Source: Sphagnum compactum (Eukaryota > Bryophyta > Sphagnopsida > Sphagnales). Taken from it: a stretch of DNA of 64,000 nucleotides. The translations under genes and the position numbers were made by a program. Position 1 is the stretch's first letter, and the number at the start of each line of letters is the position of its first letter. Location of the stretch: contig OZ234497.1 of assembly GCA_965153455.1 (NCBI GenBank), positions 16,981,872-17,045,871 on the forward strand, in the 5' to 3' direction. Shown in pieces: positions 51,394-62,118 of the stretch. The notes under the pieces were generated by a model that was not told the DNA's origin, did not search any database, and was given only the letters and a program-made list of their open reading frames with translations.

Positions 51394-51590
51394 AATTATG
51401 ACAGCAAATTCTTCAGGAAACATGTGACAGAAAAAACTTCGTCAGCGATTCTTCAAGAAACATGTGACAGCAAAACTTCGTCAGCAAATTCTTCAGGAAC
51501 CATGTGACAGCAAAACTTCTTTAGCAAATTCCTCAGGAAACATGTGACAGCAAATTCTTCAGGGAACAATTGACAGCAGATTCTTCCGCA
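51394..51590. repeat. 40-bp tandem repeat downstream of the FLA gene
   Basis: Units carry (A/C)CATGTGACAGCAAAACTTC followed by TTTAGCAAATTC or similar and CTTCAGGAA. CATGTGACAG starts at 51421, 51461, 51501 and 51541, an exact 40-bp period, with decayed units on both sides. It probably lies in or just after the FLA 3' untranslated region. Confidence 0.85.
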
Positions 51591-52166
51591 AATTTCTGAG
51601 GAAACGTTTGGGTAGTGGTGATTAATTCTAGCGGGGACTTCTCTTGGGACAAGTGTTTTTTTTGTACTTGAAACTGCTGTAGCTATGATCTCCATTTTGT
51701 AAAGAATGCAAACCCTGATGCAACCCTAATTTCTGTGGCCTGCTTAGTTGATGACGAGGGTTTTTTTTTTTTGAAGAAGATTTTAATAGTGCAAACTAGA
51801 GAAAATTCATCACCAAAATTCATCACTAGAACTTGTGCAACACATCAAATCCTATGGCCCAAAGTGCATTTTTCACCCTTCAAAATGCAATGCCATTCAC
51901 AATGGGAAATGGCTCGGCTCAGAGGTCTTCTTGCTCAAGTAAAGCAACCAAGAATACAAGGTTATGACTCATGACTATTTTTTGTTAAACAATCCAAAAG
52001 CCCAATTGAAGTTCTTTCTTCTTTCTAATTGAAGTAGCTGATGATATGGGCCAAATTCAATGGCGAATATGAAATTGCCCCATTTTAGTGGTTGCCATCG
52101 AAGTAGCCTATATGGGGCGAGTCGAAGTAACTATTAAACTCTAACTTTTCAAGCTGGGAGTTGAAT

Positions 52167-52700
52167 GTCAAAATTAATGAAAGGAAGTAGAAATTGTATT
52201 AGTCACAGTGCTTACTGTGGTTGCATAAGAGCATCTCCACTGGTGCTCAATATGTCACTCTGGATAATAAAATAAAATGTCTAAGTTTAGCTGTTTTTTT
52301 TCTGGCAACCCCACCAATAAAACTGTAACTGGAACTGCATATACTTGGGAACTACTCATAGCAAACCACCTGGACCAATCATTATGATCGACCAATCAGA
52401 GATACTGAGCCGCAGTTAGGTCCAAAATTTATTACACTCTGTTTTGGAGGTGCACCACCCACACGAATTTGGTGCAGAAAAACCAATTTCCTGAGCTAAA
52501 CGAGCACATTTTGACTTTTTCGCAATAAATTTTACTGTGTGGAGTCACATACTGAGCACCATTGGAAATGCTCTAACACAGTAATTTCATTGCGAATGCT
52601 TAAGATTTGTCAAAATTAGTGAATAGAAGTAGAATTTGTATCAGTCACAGCGCTTACTGTGATTGCATTAATACAGTAATTTCATTGCCAAATGCTTATG
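52167..52700. repeat. Tandem duplication of about 95 bp, first copy interrupted by the MITE
   Basis: First copy: 52167-52228 plus 52577-52608. Second copy: 52609 to about 52700. Shared words are GTCAAAATTA(A/G)TGA, GAAGTAGAA, TTGTAT(T/C)AGTCACAG, GCTTACTGTG(G/A)TTGCAT, ACAGTAATTTCATTGC and AATGCTTA. Confidence 0.8.
52229..52573. mobile_element. PIF/Harbinger-like MITE with TAA target duplication
   Basis: Left TIR begins GAGCATCTCCACTGGTGCTC (52229-52255) and the right TIR is its complement (52547-52573), agreeing at 24 of 27 positions. The flanks are TAA (52226-52228) and TAA (52574-52576), the 3-bp target duplication typical of PIF/Harbinger elements. Length is 345 bp with no coding capacity. 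A neighbouring paralogous copy of the target without the element (52609-52700) confirms the insertion. Confidence 0.85.
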
Positions 52701-53236
52701 AAAGATTTGTATGGGTATTATCTATTGTGGTGGATTTGTGAAGAGGACGAAGCCACGAAGTCAGTGCTGCTGCTGCTGCTTCAACTAGCTTGCAGAACAA
52801 TAGATGAAAGAAATAATCTTTTCGAGAGATTCCACGGAATAAAACCGATTACACCACATAATAATGAATAATAATTTTATCCATTTTCCATTCCAATTGT
52901 TGTTGTTTTTGTTGTTGCACGAAAATCTCAATTTTTCCAAGTTCTTGTTTACGAAAAGCTCCATTTTTGGTTTCTCGAAGTTGAGTCTCAGAGTTGAGAT
53001 TAGTGTGCAGATTTTCCTTCAGCAGTTTGCGAACATTACGTACATGATGATCATTTCGTCTTTCAGATTCGGTAGCAAGCTGCCAAGAGATTATCGAATA
53101 GTGTTGATGTGTTCTTGAGGGTTTGCTTTCTTTTGCAACATTTCCTATTCATTGGATACGTTGTGGTCAGGAATCTCTGAAACATTCCTTCTTCAGCTGT
53201 TGTTTCGAAAGCTAGAATCAGTACTGTGATTATTCC

Positions 53237-56200
53237 ATGGACGCGTTGGCAGCAGCAAAGCATTTGACAGCTCTGCATGCCGTGCTCCCACTGCAAGCCT
53301 CGAGAAAGAACGAGGGAGGAAATTGGAGACGAGCAAAAACTTGTTGTTTCAGAAGAGCCCCGTCATGGCGCAGACAACCAGCATCCCTAATACCAAGAGC
53401 CACAGTAACAGTCCCGGGAACTACTTCAGGGAAGTCTTCTGGAGCAGCAGAGATCGAAGATTATGAGACAGCATCGAAGGCTGAAGAAACAAGGGATTTG
53501 GTTTCCAGAAATGGAGGGGGATTTCAGGCAGGTGAAGTGGTGGACGTGGTGGTGATCGGGGCCGGCATCGGAGGTCTTTGCTGTGCTGCGTTGCTTGCAA
53601 AATATGGCTACAAAGTGGTGGTGTGTGAGAGCCATGATATCGCTGGTGGTGCGGGTCATGCGTTTGTGAGGCAAGGCTTCCATTTCGATTCCGGTCCCAG
53701 TTTTCACGCCGGTCTCTCCATCAAGCCCTCTATAAACCCACTGAAACAAGTCAGTATTGCCTCTCTATGTCTCTTCCTTTCTTTCTTTCTTGTGCTGTGA
53801 AAGGATTGCTGGGTTTAGGCTCAAAGAGGTAGGTACACATGGAATACTTTTGTAGAAGGAACCAAAAATTCGGATTGCTGCTATGCAGTCATCAATTCCT
53901 TGTGATCTTCTTCAAAGATTTTCGATGCCTGAGATATGCAGCAATTGGTGGAACTCAGTACCACTTTCTCCTTCACAGGATTTGCTAAAAGACAGAATCC
54001 AAAAGCAAAGAAACTGAATGTATTGTAGGGGTCATAGATGGACCACCTCCCATGATGTGGGACATTCCCAGTGAATGGTCTTTATCTGTACATGATCAGG
54101 TAGGAACAACATCCTGTGGAAATCCAAGGGTTTTGGGTTTTGGCTACGGTAGGGAGAAGAACAGTTCCTTGCAAGGAGAGTTGCAAATGGACTCATAAGC
54201 CTGGGAACAGTGCATTTGTAGGTTTGAGTGGATCAAAATTGATTAACCTAGATAGAGATTCATGTGCAACTCCTGATTTTGCATCTTTCAATCTTTCAAT
54301 GTCTCTTGAAGCTTCATCAGATTTGTTCTTGTTAAGGTGTTTCGCTTGGATGTCAATTGGTGAAGTAGGAATATGATATCAAGGGATATGGCAGAGATGC
54401 ACTTGGGTGCCCTGATTTGCATCCATGCACTTGAGTTTGGGCACACTGGATTGACAGCATGCAATTTGAGAATAATTTCAGGTGTTAGATGCACTGGGTG
54501 AGGAAGTCAAATGTGTGCAGTACAAAAGCTGGATTGGTTATTTGCCTGAGGGCATTTTCAAGTTCACAGCAGATGAGAAGGCATATGAAGCAGAGATTCA
54601 CAGGGTTGGTGGGGCCAGAGCAGCAGCAGAATGGAGAGAATTAGAGAACAAGATGGAGCCCCTGGCTAGGGCAGCCATGGCTCTTCCTGCTGCAGCCTTG
54701 AGACCAGACCCTGCAGTAATATTCACAGCAGGAAGATTTTTGCCTCAGCTTCTTCCATACCTACCAGCCACAGCAAACTTGCTTGCTCCTTTCTCAAAAA
54801 TTGTTGACCAGGTGAGCAAGCACAGATTTGGTTGCTATTTGTGACAGCTAATGAAGTAACTGCTGATGGACATAAAGTCCAGCCCCAAGAGGGTCTGGCT
54901 ATGCTTCATGCATTTGTGTTCATGAATTTTTGACCTCTACCCCAGGAAACAACATGCAGTCACACTAGGGTTGGCTGGCACCAAACTCATACATGTATTT
55001 GCTGCAGGAATACTGTTTCTTAGAAGCCTTTTAGGTGTATGTGCATATGAACTGTTGTTGAAATTCCTCCAGTGTCTCAGGACATTGCTACTTGTGTCTC
55101 AAATCGAGGAGCTGCAGATTTATAAGTACACCTTTTGCTTCAAATGTTGAAGGACTCAAGTTGAATGTGTTATTCCAGGTTGTCAAAGATCCCTTTTTGA
55201 GACGACTGATTGACCTCGAGTGTTTTGTGCTGAGTGGGCTTTTGGCAGACAGGTGTGCTTTCTGTTGATGCATTCTTCCCTTCCTCTGGGAGTCTTTACA
55301 GAGTTTGATAATATGCAAGAGAGCACCAGTTGTAGACATAGAACATTCAGGTTGTCTGAGTGGACTTAGAAGGTACCTTGATGCTGTTGACTTTGTTTGG
55401 TACAGCACAATCACTGCAGAAATGGTGACAATGTTCAAAGAGCGCCACCGCGAAGGGGGTTCCATTGACTATCCTTTAGGAGGTGGGGGAAGTATCATTG
55501 AGGCGCTGACCAGAGGCTTGGAGAAACATGGGGGTCGTTTGTTGCTCCGCTCGCATGTGGACGAGATTTTGTTAGAAGGGGGTTGTGCTGTAGGTTAGTC
55601 TTTCCTCATGAGTGACCACTCAATAATCACCCTTTGCCATTTGCTCCAGAGTTGATTATGTTGGAGCACATGGATGACATGGGGCAGCAATTACACCAGC
55701 AACAAAATATTCAGGTTTCCCTTGTATCTGATACATCCTGTGAGAAGAATGCCTGCTTCACAATGAACCAATGGATTTGAACAAGTAGTTGGTGCATCCC
55801 TGTCCACACAACATGATGGCCTTATAAACAACCATTTTGTGATTATTATTGTTGGCCATGACTATTGATTACTCTCATGCAGCTCAGGTGGAAGGTCTGA
55901 ACCACTGCCCCACTGACTATCACTGCTGCAGGTGTCAGAGTGCATCCCACCTATGGCTCAAAGAAAGGCACACCATACACAATACGAGCAAGGAAGGCAG
56001 TGGTGTCAAATGCCTCAATATGGGACACGGCAAAACTGTTGCCCAAAGGATCTACCCCATGTCAATCTTACAGAGACCAAGCAAACTCTACAAGAAAAAC
56101 AGAAAGTTTCATGCATTTGCATCTGGGTATAGATGCCTCTGGCCTGCAGACAGACCTGGAGTGCCATCATCTTGTGCTGAATGATTGGGGGGTCGGTATA

Positions 56201-56911
56201 GGTGCCCCTCAAAATGTCTGCTTAGTGTCAATTCCTACCGTATTTGACCCCACACTTGCTCCCCCTGGATGCCATGTCATACATGCCTATACAGCTGGTA
56301 ATGAGCCGTACAGTATATGGAAAGGCATGGACCGGGCCAGTCCTGCATATGAAGCACTCAAGGAGGATCGATCTCAGGTATGCACTGTCATCCCCTCTGT
56401 CCTCCCCTTGATCCACAATGCAAGTGATAATCAACAAGACAAGTTGTTATTTGCCTAACTTGTGCAGTGAACTGTTGATGGTTGGGAGGAAAAATTGAGC
56501 AGTTGCTTATATAGACACCTTCTAAGACATTGAGCAGGCCAATTTGTTCTTTAGTAGGTGGCATCCCTTTCAATACTGATGAAATGATCAAAGCAGGTAC
56601 TGTGGGAGACCTTGGAGAAAATTATACCTGACATAAGGGATCGTGTGAAGCTCAAACTAGTGGGAACTCCACTTACTCATGAACGCTATTTGCGGCGAAG
56701 TGAGGGTACATATGGACCTGCAGTTAGAGCAGGAAAAGAGTCATTTCCAGGCCCAGCTACAAACATTCCTGGCCTCCTGTGCTGTGGTGATAGCACTATG
56801 CCAGGTATTGGAGTCCCTGCCGTAGCAGCATCAGGAATGATCACAGCCAATTCTCTTGTGCCTGTGTGGCAACAATGGGGCCTTCTCAACTCACTTGAAG
56901 TGGCTGCCTGA
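53237..56911 (+). CDS. Plastid-type FAD-dependent oxidoreductase, carotenoid-isomerase (CRTISO)-like
   Basis: Member of the CRTISO/phytoene-desaturase-like FAD oxidoreductases, closest in memory to the Arabidopsis At1g57770-type protein; substrate not established. Exons: 53237-53749, 54482-54811, 55179-55252, 55406-55593, 55932-56377, 56597-56911; 621 aa, all junctions phase-matched. Residues 1-~75 are rich in Arg, Ser and Ala and poor in acids, fitting a chloroplast transit peptide. The dinucleotide-binding fold is VVVIGAGIGGLCCAALLAKYG (GxGxxG at 108-113) with the ribose-binding Glu at 131 and GGAGHAF. Later blocks: FDSGPSFHAGL, EGGSIDYPLGGGGSIIEALTR, RKAVVSNASIWDTAKLLP, ESFMHLHLG, GTPLTHERYLRRSEGTYGPA and the FAD-binding end CCGDSTMPGIGVPAVAASG (579-597). 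True prolycopene isomerase activity is not implied; this subgroup is distinct. The start is the first ATG of an open frame. Confidence 0.9.
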
Positions 56912-57865
56912 GGTTGGCCTACTATTTTCTTCACAACTAAGCAGATGACTTATAGCTCAGTAAATTAGTTCGACCAAATGGACTTCAGTGAGTCCAAGAT
57001 TCTTCTTCCTATTCCTTTTGTTATCCTACTGAATACAATGGAGAGAATTCTCCCTGCTCAAATCCAATGTCCTGCATGATGAATAAATCAGCATTTCTAT
57101 TTCAAATGTATGCCATTGTCTGAGGGGAGAATGAATCAGATAGCACAGAGGACCTGTACATGTGAGGACCACACAAACAACCAAACTCTCTTCTAGCAGG
57201 TAACCTTGGCCTGCTTCTATTTGAACTCAGAATACCATCTTTAGATGTAACCCTTCTGCCCTTTGTTTACTCTCGTTCCATTTCTTTAGTTGAGTTGGAA
57301 GGTTTGAAGTCTGGGTCCAAGGAATGTGTACCTAGAATGATTGAAGGCATGAAATTTACCAAGAAGATGCAACATGATGATGAGATTCTTTGCATGAAGT
57401 AGTGAAGATTGCACAAAGGATATGCTTCTATTAAGAAATTGTTTATGGGTGCTTGACACACACATACAATTACGTCGTGCCAACATTGAAAGTAAACTGC
57501 AACACAAACAATCAAAATAAGAAGGAACTCCGACATAGAGATCCTTCAGTTGGTCTGAAGATAAGATAACCGAATGTTGTTTGGAATTAGATTGAAATTC
57601 TCATTACTATAAACAGTTTGCCCTTTTGAGTCATTGTGACCCACCACTCAAATTGCCGGGTACCATGTGTGACAGGTTTGGAATTCATTCAGCCTTCGGT
57701 ATGTTTAATATCTGCTACCCTCCGAACGTATATCCAGTACCAATAAACACAAAGAACATTGCAAACTTTTCCTTTGTGTTTTGAGTGTCCTTAAAGCAAC
57801 CAATATAATGGCTTGTACACAACACTTTGGATGAAGTACAATCTTTAAATAGTGCAAAACTGGGT

Positions 57866-58030
57866 TTGGACCAGTGTTGCGTGTGTAAGTGTCAATAGCT
57901 GTATATATGGTGTGTAAATCCAGTGTAAGTGTAAATCATTTACACTTACACGTCCAAACTTTTTACATTTACACTTACACGAGGCCAGTGTAAATATTTG
58001 TCAAATACACTTACACAGCTTACCAGTGTA
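57866..58030. repeat. GTGTAA/TTACAC-rich cluster with a near-perfect palindrome
   Basis: GTGTAAGTGTAAAT (57923-57936) and its exact complement ATTTACACTTACAC (57938-57951) are separated by one base. Further copies of GTGTAA(GT) and TTACAC words surround it on both strands. A second, looser cluster of the same words lies at 58590-58770. No gene context explains it. Confidence 0.85.
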
Positions 58031-58081
58031 ACTGTTTTGGGGTGTGTAAGCAAGCGTCAAAACTAAAATTATTTAGTAAAG

Positions 58082-58293
58082 TCACCCTGTCTTTGAGCCT
58101 CCTTTCCCCCCGAACTCTTTTTTCAGGGGTATCTACAAAGTAAGGAAATTTTATTAAATCTGGGAATGAAATGCTGAAAATCAGCGTTTAATGCACAAGG
58201 TTCAAGACTAGCTATAGTGGCTTTACAAGTAGGAGCAGCGAAAATATATGCAGCAAGAGTGGAGGCACTAAAGAAAAAGGAAAGACAGGGTGA
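58082..58293 (+). mobile_element. TIR element family E, copy 1
   Basis: The termini TCACCCTGTCTTT (58082-58094) and AAAGACAGGGTGA (58281-58293) are perfect 13-bp inverted repeats, 212 bp overall. The interior (AAGTAAGGAAATTTTATTAAATCT, written here as positions about 58138-58161) matches the copy at 61677-61880. Non-coding; no clear target duplication. Confidence 0.7.
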
Positions 58294-58811
58294 AACTCAG
58301 TGCACCACAAAAATTGAGATCCCCCCACCCTTGAATGCGAATGTTTTTAATTTTTTTGAATCTCACTCACCCTATTCATGATCAAACTCAGGGATCTAGT
58401 GTTGTTTTCCTTACTTTATAGATAATTTTATTATATATCTTTAATGACCAGACCTTCTTGCAAAGTCATATGAATTAGTTGTGGGTGTATATTTTGATGG
58501 TTTTCGTTTTTTGCAATGGGCCATTTAGCTTGCTTATCTTCAAAAACATTATGAAATCTCCCCTCCTCAAGCAAAAATCACATTTTTTACATTGTTATAT
58601 ATATTTACATTGTTTTATCGAACCGCATAAAACTATGTAAATATATATTTTTTACATTTACACTGTTTCACACAGCATAAAATAAATTAACACGATTTTA
58701 CACTTACACAAATGTAAATGAATATTATACACTTAGACTTGCACAGAGTGTAAATAAATTTCATTATGGGATTTACAAATAAATGTGCACAGGATTGGAT
58801 ATAGTATTGTG

Positions 58812-59002
58812 ATACCTTGGCCACTTCAACACATGTCCGTCAAATAATTAATTAATTTTGAAAAAAATTCATTTCAACAAATGAAATATTCCTAAATATT
58901 CACCATTATCCTTCACAATATTTTTTTATTTAGAAAAAACAATTTTTGAAAATTTTCAACACTTCTGAAAATAATATAATTCATATCGAATTGGCCAAGG
59001 TA
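58812..59002 (+). mobile_element. MITE family A, best-preserved copy
   Basis: TACCTTGGCCACTTC (58812-58826) and GAATTGGCCAAGGTA (58988-59002) form inverted ends matching at 14 of 15 positions. With TA counted as target duplication the TIR is CCTTGGCCA(C/A)TTC. Length is about 190 bp, AT-rich inside, non-coding. Other copies: 17028-17249, 33742-33952 (inverted) and a fragment at about 31920-32030. Confidence 0.72.
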
Positions 59003-59027
59003 CTAGGGTATTCCTCCAAAGGCTCAA

Positions 59028-59123
59028 GGGTTTAGGGTTTATCCAGATACCAAAATTACCAAGTAATTCTTTCCCGGAACTCAAGAACTCGATAATTTTG
59101 GTATCTGGATAAACCCTAAACCC
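59028..59123. repeat. Hairpin with 33-bp arms starting in telomere units
   Basis: Left arm 59028-59060 (GGGTTTAGGGTTTATCCAGA, then TACCAAAATTACC) and right arm 59091-59123 are complementary at 32 of 33 positions around a 30-nt loop. The outer ends are telomere-type GGGTTTAGGGTTTA / TAAACCCTAAACCC. Confidence 0.92.
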
Positions 59124-60675
59124 CATTGGATAAAAGAAAATTATTTCAAGGCATTAGTGTCCTTTTTGTTGAAGCTCCATGGATCGACTCCAAACAAAAC
59201 TATGAAACAAATGTCAATGAGCTCATTGCAAAACAACAACAAAAACACAAATTCAAACTTTGTGATTTGTGAATTCAAAGTCGCTCAACATTCCGATTCT
59301 GTTTTTCCCTCCCTCAAACCATCAATACTGATTTCATGAAGTTGTGAGCTTGTGCTATCATGGGCGGTGCCCATGATGAAAAAGCTTTGTTGGCTTTGCA
59401 TGGGTGGAAAATGATATCCCCCACAATCCAATTTCATACTTGGTGGGTTCAATTTGATTTGAGTCACATAATCAGCATCCAGGGGTCGAGGTTTTATCTC
59501 CTTCAAATTGGTTATACATATTACCATTTAAAAATTCGTATTAGTAATTCAGATTTTTTTATTTTATTTTTAGTTGAATTACTTTTTAAGTTGCTTTTTT
59601 GGAAGCTTTTTGAAAAATTTTACAAAATAAAATAAATTTTGAAAAAAAATGAAGAAAATATTTTTAAATCACTACATTTCTATACATGATTCAAATAGGT
59701 AGCCCAAAAAAATGTAAGGATGTTTAAACTTTTTTCCATTCATGTTTTTAAATAGCCAAACTTGGCTACATTGGCTTATGGATGATTGCCACCTCAGCTA
59801 TATAAAAAAAATTGAATACATTTTTTTGTACCTTTAAAATCAATTTATGGCAATTTCAGCCTTTTGTGGCCATATATGTCCAATATATACACAATGCACA
59901 TGATGCAAGTGCGAAGCAAGTTTGGGTGCATAACTTTAATGGTAATACATTTTGAGGGTATTTTTGCAACAATTTACTTCATACCATTTTAGCTATATAA
60001 AGGACTAACCTAAACTTGTAAGTTTTCCACAAGTTTTGAATTTTGGGATGGTCATACTTAGTAGATCACATATCAAAATTTAGAAAAAAAAAATTTTTTA
60101 ATAATAATATTATTATTTAAATTATAATTTTTATTTTAAAAAAAGCAATAATGGGTTCTGTCCATCATTGCTGAACTGGGGAGCATGGAGATGAAGTTGA
60201 GGGCCAGAGTTGGTTTGTTGCCACATTGATGGTAGCAAGCTATAATGGCTCAAGGTCCTCAAGAGATCCTAGCTGGTGTAAGGGGGTTGGTTGTAATGAC
60301 TGAAAATTATATGGTAATGGGTCAAAGACAAGGGGACAAAGGGTTAAAAGCCTCATAATGAATTTACAAATGATTTGCCCAAAGGCCTTTTTATAGTTGT
60401 ATATTCACTTGTAATTGTAATAAAATTAGTCATAAAATGACATTTCTAATGTAATGTTAAGTTAGATACAAGATGTTCACAAATGCTTATACTTGGATGC
60501 AAGTAATTTTTATCCTTGAAAAATGTAATATTAACAAGGATCCTCAAGCAAGTTCATAATGTTAAAATTTAAGTCTAAAAAATTGCACCAATTCCCTACT
60601 CTCAATCCCTGTTTTGGAGGCATATCTTTTTAGCTCTGTATTATGGTGTGAACTGGGTGTTCTTCAGAACTGTAA

Positions 60676-60889
60676 GGTGCATTCACACCTAATGTTAAGT
60701 CAAGTGTCAAGTGAAAATCTAGGTGGCATCTTAGGTAGCACCCAATGTTAAATGGGTGATTGTTTAATATTAAGTGAATGTTAACTTAACATAAAATCTT
60801 TGTGGTAAATCGGTTTAGGTTCTAAATGTGACTAGCTCGGTGTTAGGTGACTTAATACTAGAGTCCTTAACACCAAGTGTGAATGCCCC
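60676..60889. mobile_element. TIR element F, single copy
   Basis: GGTGCATTCACACCTAATGT... (60676-60699) and its imperfect complement (60866-60889) match at about 20 of 24 positions, giving a 214-bp element. The interior repeats GTTAAGTG/AATGTTAA words. No coding capacity and no obvious target duplication. Confidence 0.55.
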
Positions 60890-61676
60890 ACCGTTAGTCC
60901 TTGTGTTTATAATATTGAAGTTTTGGAATTTTTGGGGTCTTTTTGTGTTGAGGGATGTTCAAATAATGTTTTTTTTTTTTAAATGCACAAATTCACTGGA
61001 TTCTTTATTTTTTAAAAGACATTTTTTAATAATATGTTGTATTAAGTAGCCAAAAATATAAAGAGTGCTTAAATATTTTTACTTTTGATGTCTTCTTTAT
61101 AGCCAAATTTGGGTAAACCTTTTTGTAGATGATATCATGATCACCACTTCAGCTGCCTCACAAAAGAAATAAAAAAATAAAAATAAAAATAAAAAAAACT
61201 ATTATTATTACAGCAAATGAATAAACTGCCAAGCAGCTGTACAGCAAGGAAATTTAACACAGAAAAATAATAATTTAAAGATATGAACTGCAGGTTATAA
61301 ACAATGGTTTTTTTTCAAATGTGGGTATGGTGAGAATCATATGCAAATTGGTAATGAGTAAATCGTTACATTGAATTTGTTTGCATGGATACTTCCACTG
61401 GAAGGAAACAGTTGCAATTTGCAAATACTCTGGACTTGGAAGTTATGAACTAATGAAGGAATCCATATGAATAGAAGATTTCTCCCCAAGAACTCGATGA
61501 AAACTCTGAGGAGTATCATGCCTACAAGTTGCAACTGATAATCGGCAAATTTTGTCGAAACATATTTAACAATGAGTTCAACACCCCCAATTTGAATATT
61601 TTAAGACTTTCAACAAACAAATATAAGTATGCAAGATCTCCTTTATATTTTGTATACATTAAAGTTATCTGTACAG

Positions 61677-61880
61677 CCACCCTCCCTTTCACCCCCTATC
61701 CCCTCTTTCAGTGATATTCGCAAAGTAAGGAAATTTTATTAAATCTCAGTATGAAATGCCAAAACTCAGCATGTAATGCACAAGGGTTGGAGAGTAATTA
61801 TAATAGTTGTGCAGGTAGGAGTTAGTGAAAGTATATGTAGCAGCATCGGAGGCGCTCAGGAAAAAGGAAAGAGGGGATGA
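61677..61880 (+). mobile_element. TIR element family E, copy 2
   Basis: The interior aligns with 58120-58290 in the same orientation (AAGTAAGGAAATTTTATTAA, ATGAAATGC, AATGCACAAGG, AGGAAAAAGGAAAGA). Perfect 11-bp inverted repeats ATCCCCTCTTT (61698-61708) and AAAGAGGGGAT (61868-61878) sit near the ends. Diverged from copy 1. Confidence 0.65.
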
Positions 61881-62047
61881 AACTCAGTTTACCATCAAAA
61901 TTGGTGGAAAAACTAGTTTGGGTCATAGTTATTTCGTTTTGTAAAATTTCATTCCCTATTATGCTGAAACTGGCTGTTCAATCTTTTTGTTCTTTATATT
62001 TTAGGAAAAAGGAAGAATAAAATAAAATTCTGCTAGTGCTTTACGCA

Positions 62048-62118
62048 AGGGTAATGCCCTCAAAGTGGAGTGATCCTGGAATAAGTGCAGGCCCCCTTGC
62101 TCCTGAGGGCATTACCCT
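62048..62118. repeat. Perfect 15-bp inverted repeat, GGTAATGCCC hairpin type
   Basis: AGGGTAATGCCCTCA (62048-62062) and TGAGGGCATTACCCT (62104-62118) are exact complements around a 41-nt loop. The core GGTAATGCCC/GGGCATTACC is the same 10-mer pair seen in the hairpin at 47770-47797. Confidence 0.85.

Larger units (their letters stand above)
51151..53236. other. Spacer between the FLA gene and the carotenoid-isomerase-like gene
   Basis: Contains the FLA 3' region with a 40-bp tandem repeat (51394-51590) and a tandem duplication (52167-52700) carrying a MITE (52229-52573). About 450 bp of AT-rich DNA then leads to the next gene. Short frames here (for example 51156-51392 and 52864-53118) have no recognisable domain. 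Confidence 0.6.

Noticed and set aside
54116-54376. 86-codon frame inside intron 1 of the carotenoid-isomerase-like gene
   Set aside because: Conserved protein blocks join directly from 53749 to 54482; this frame has no counterpart in the family.
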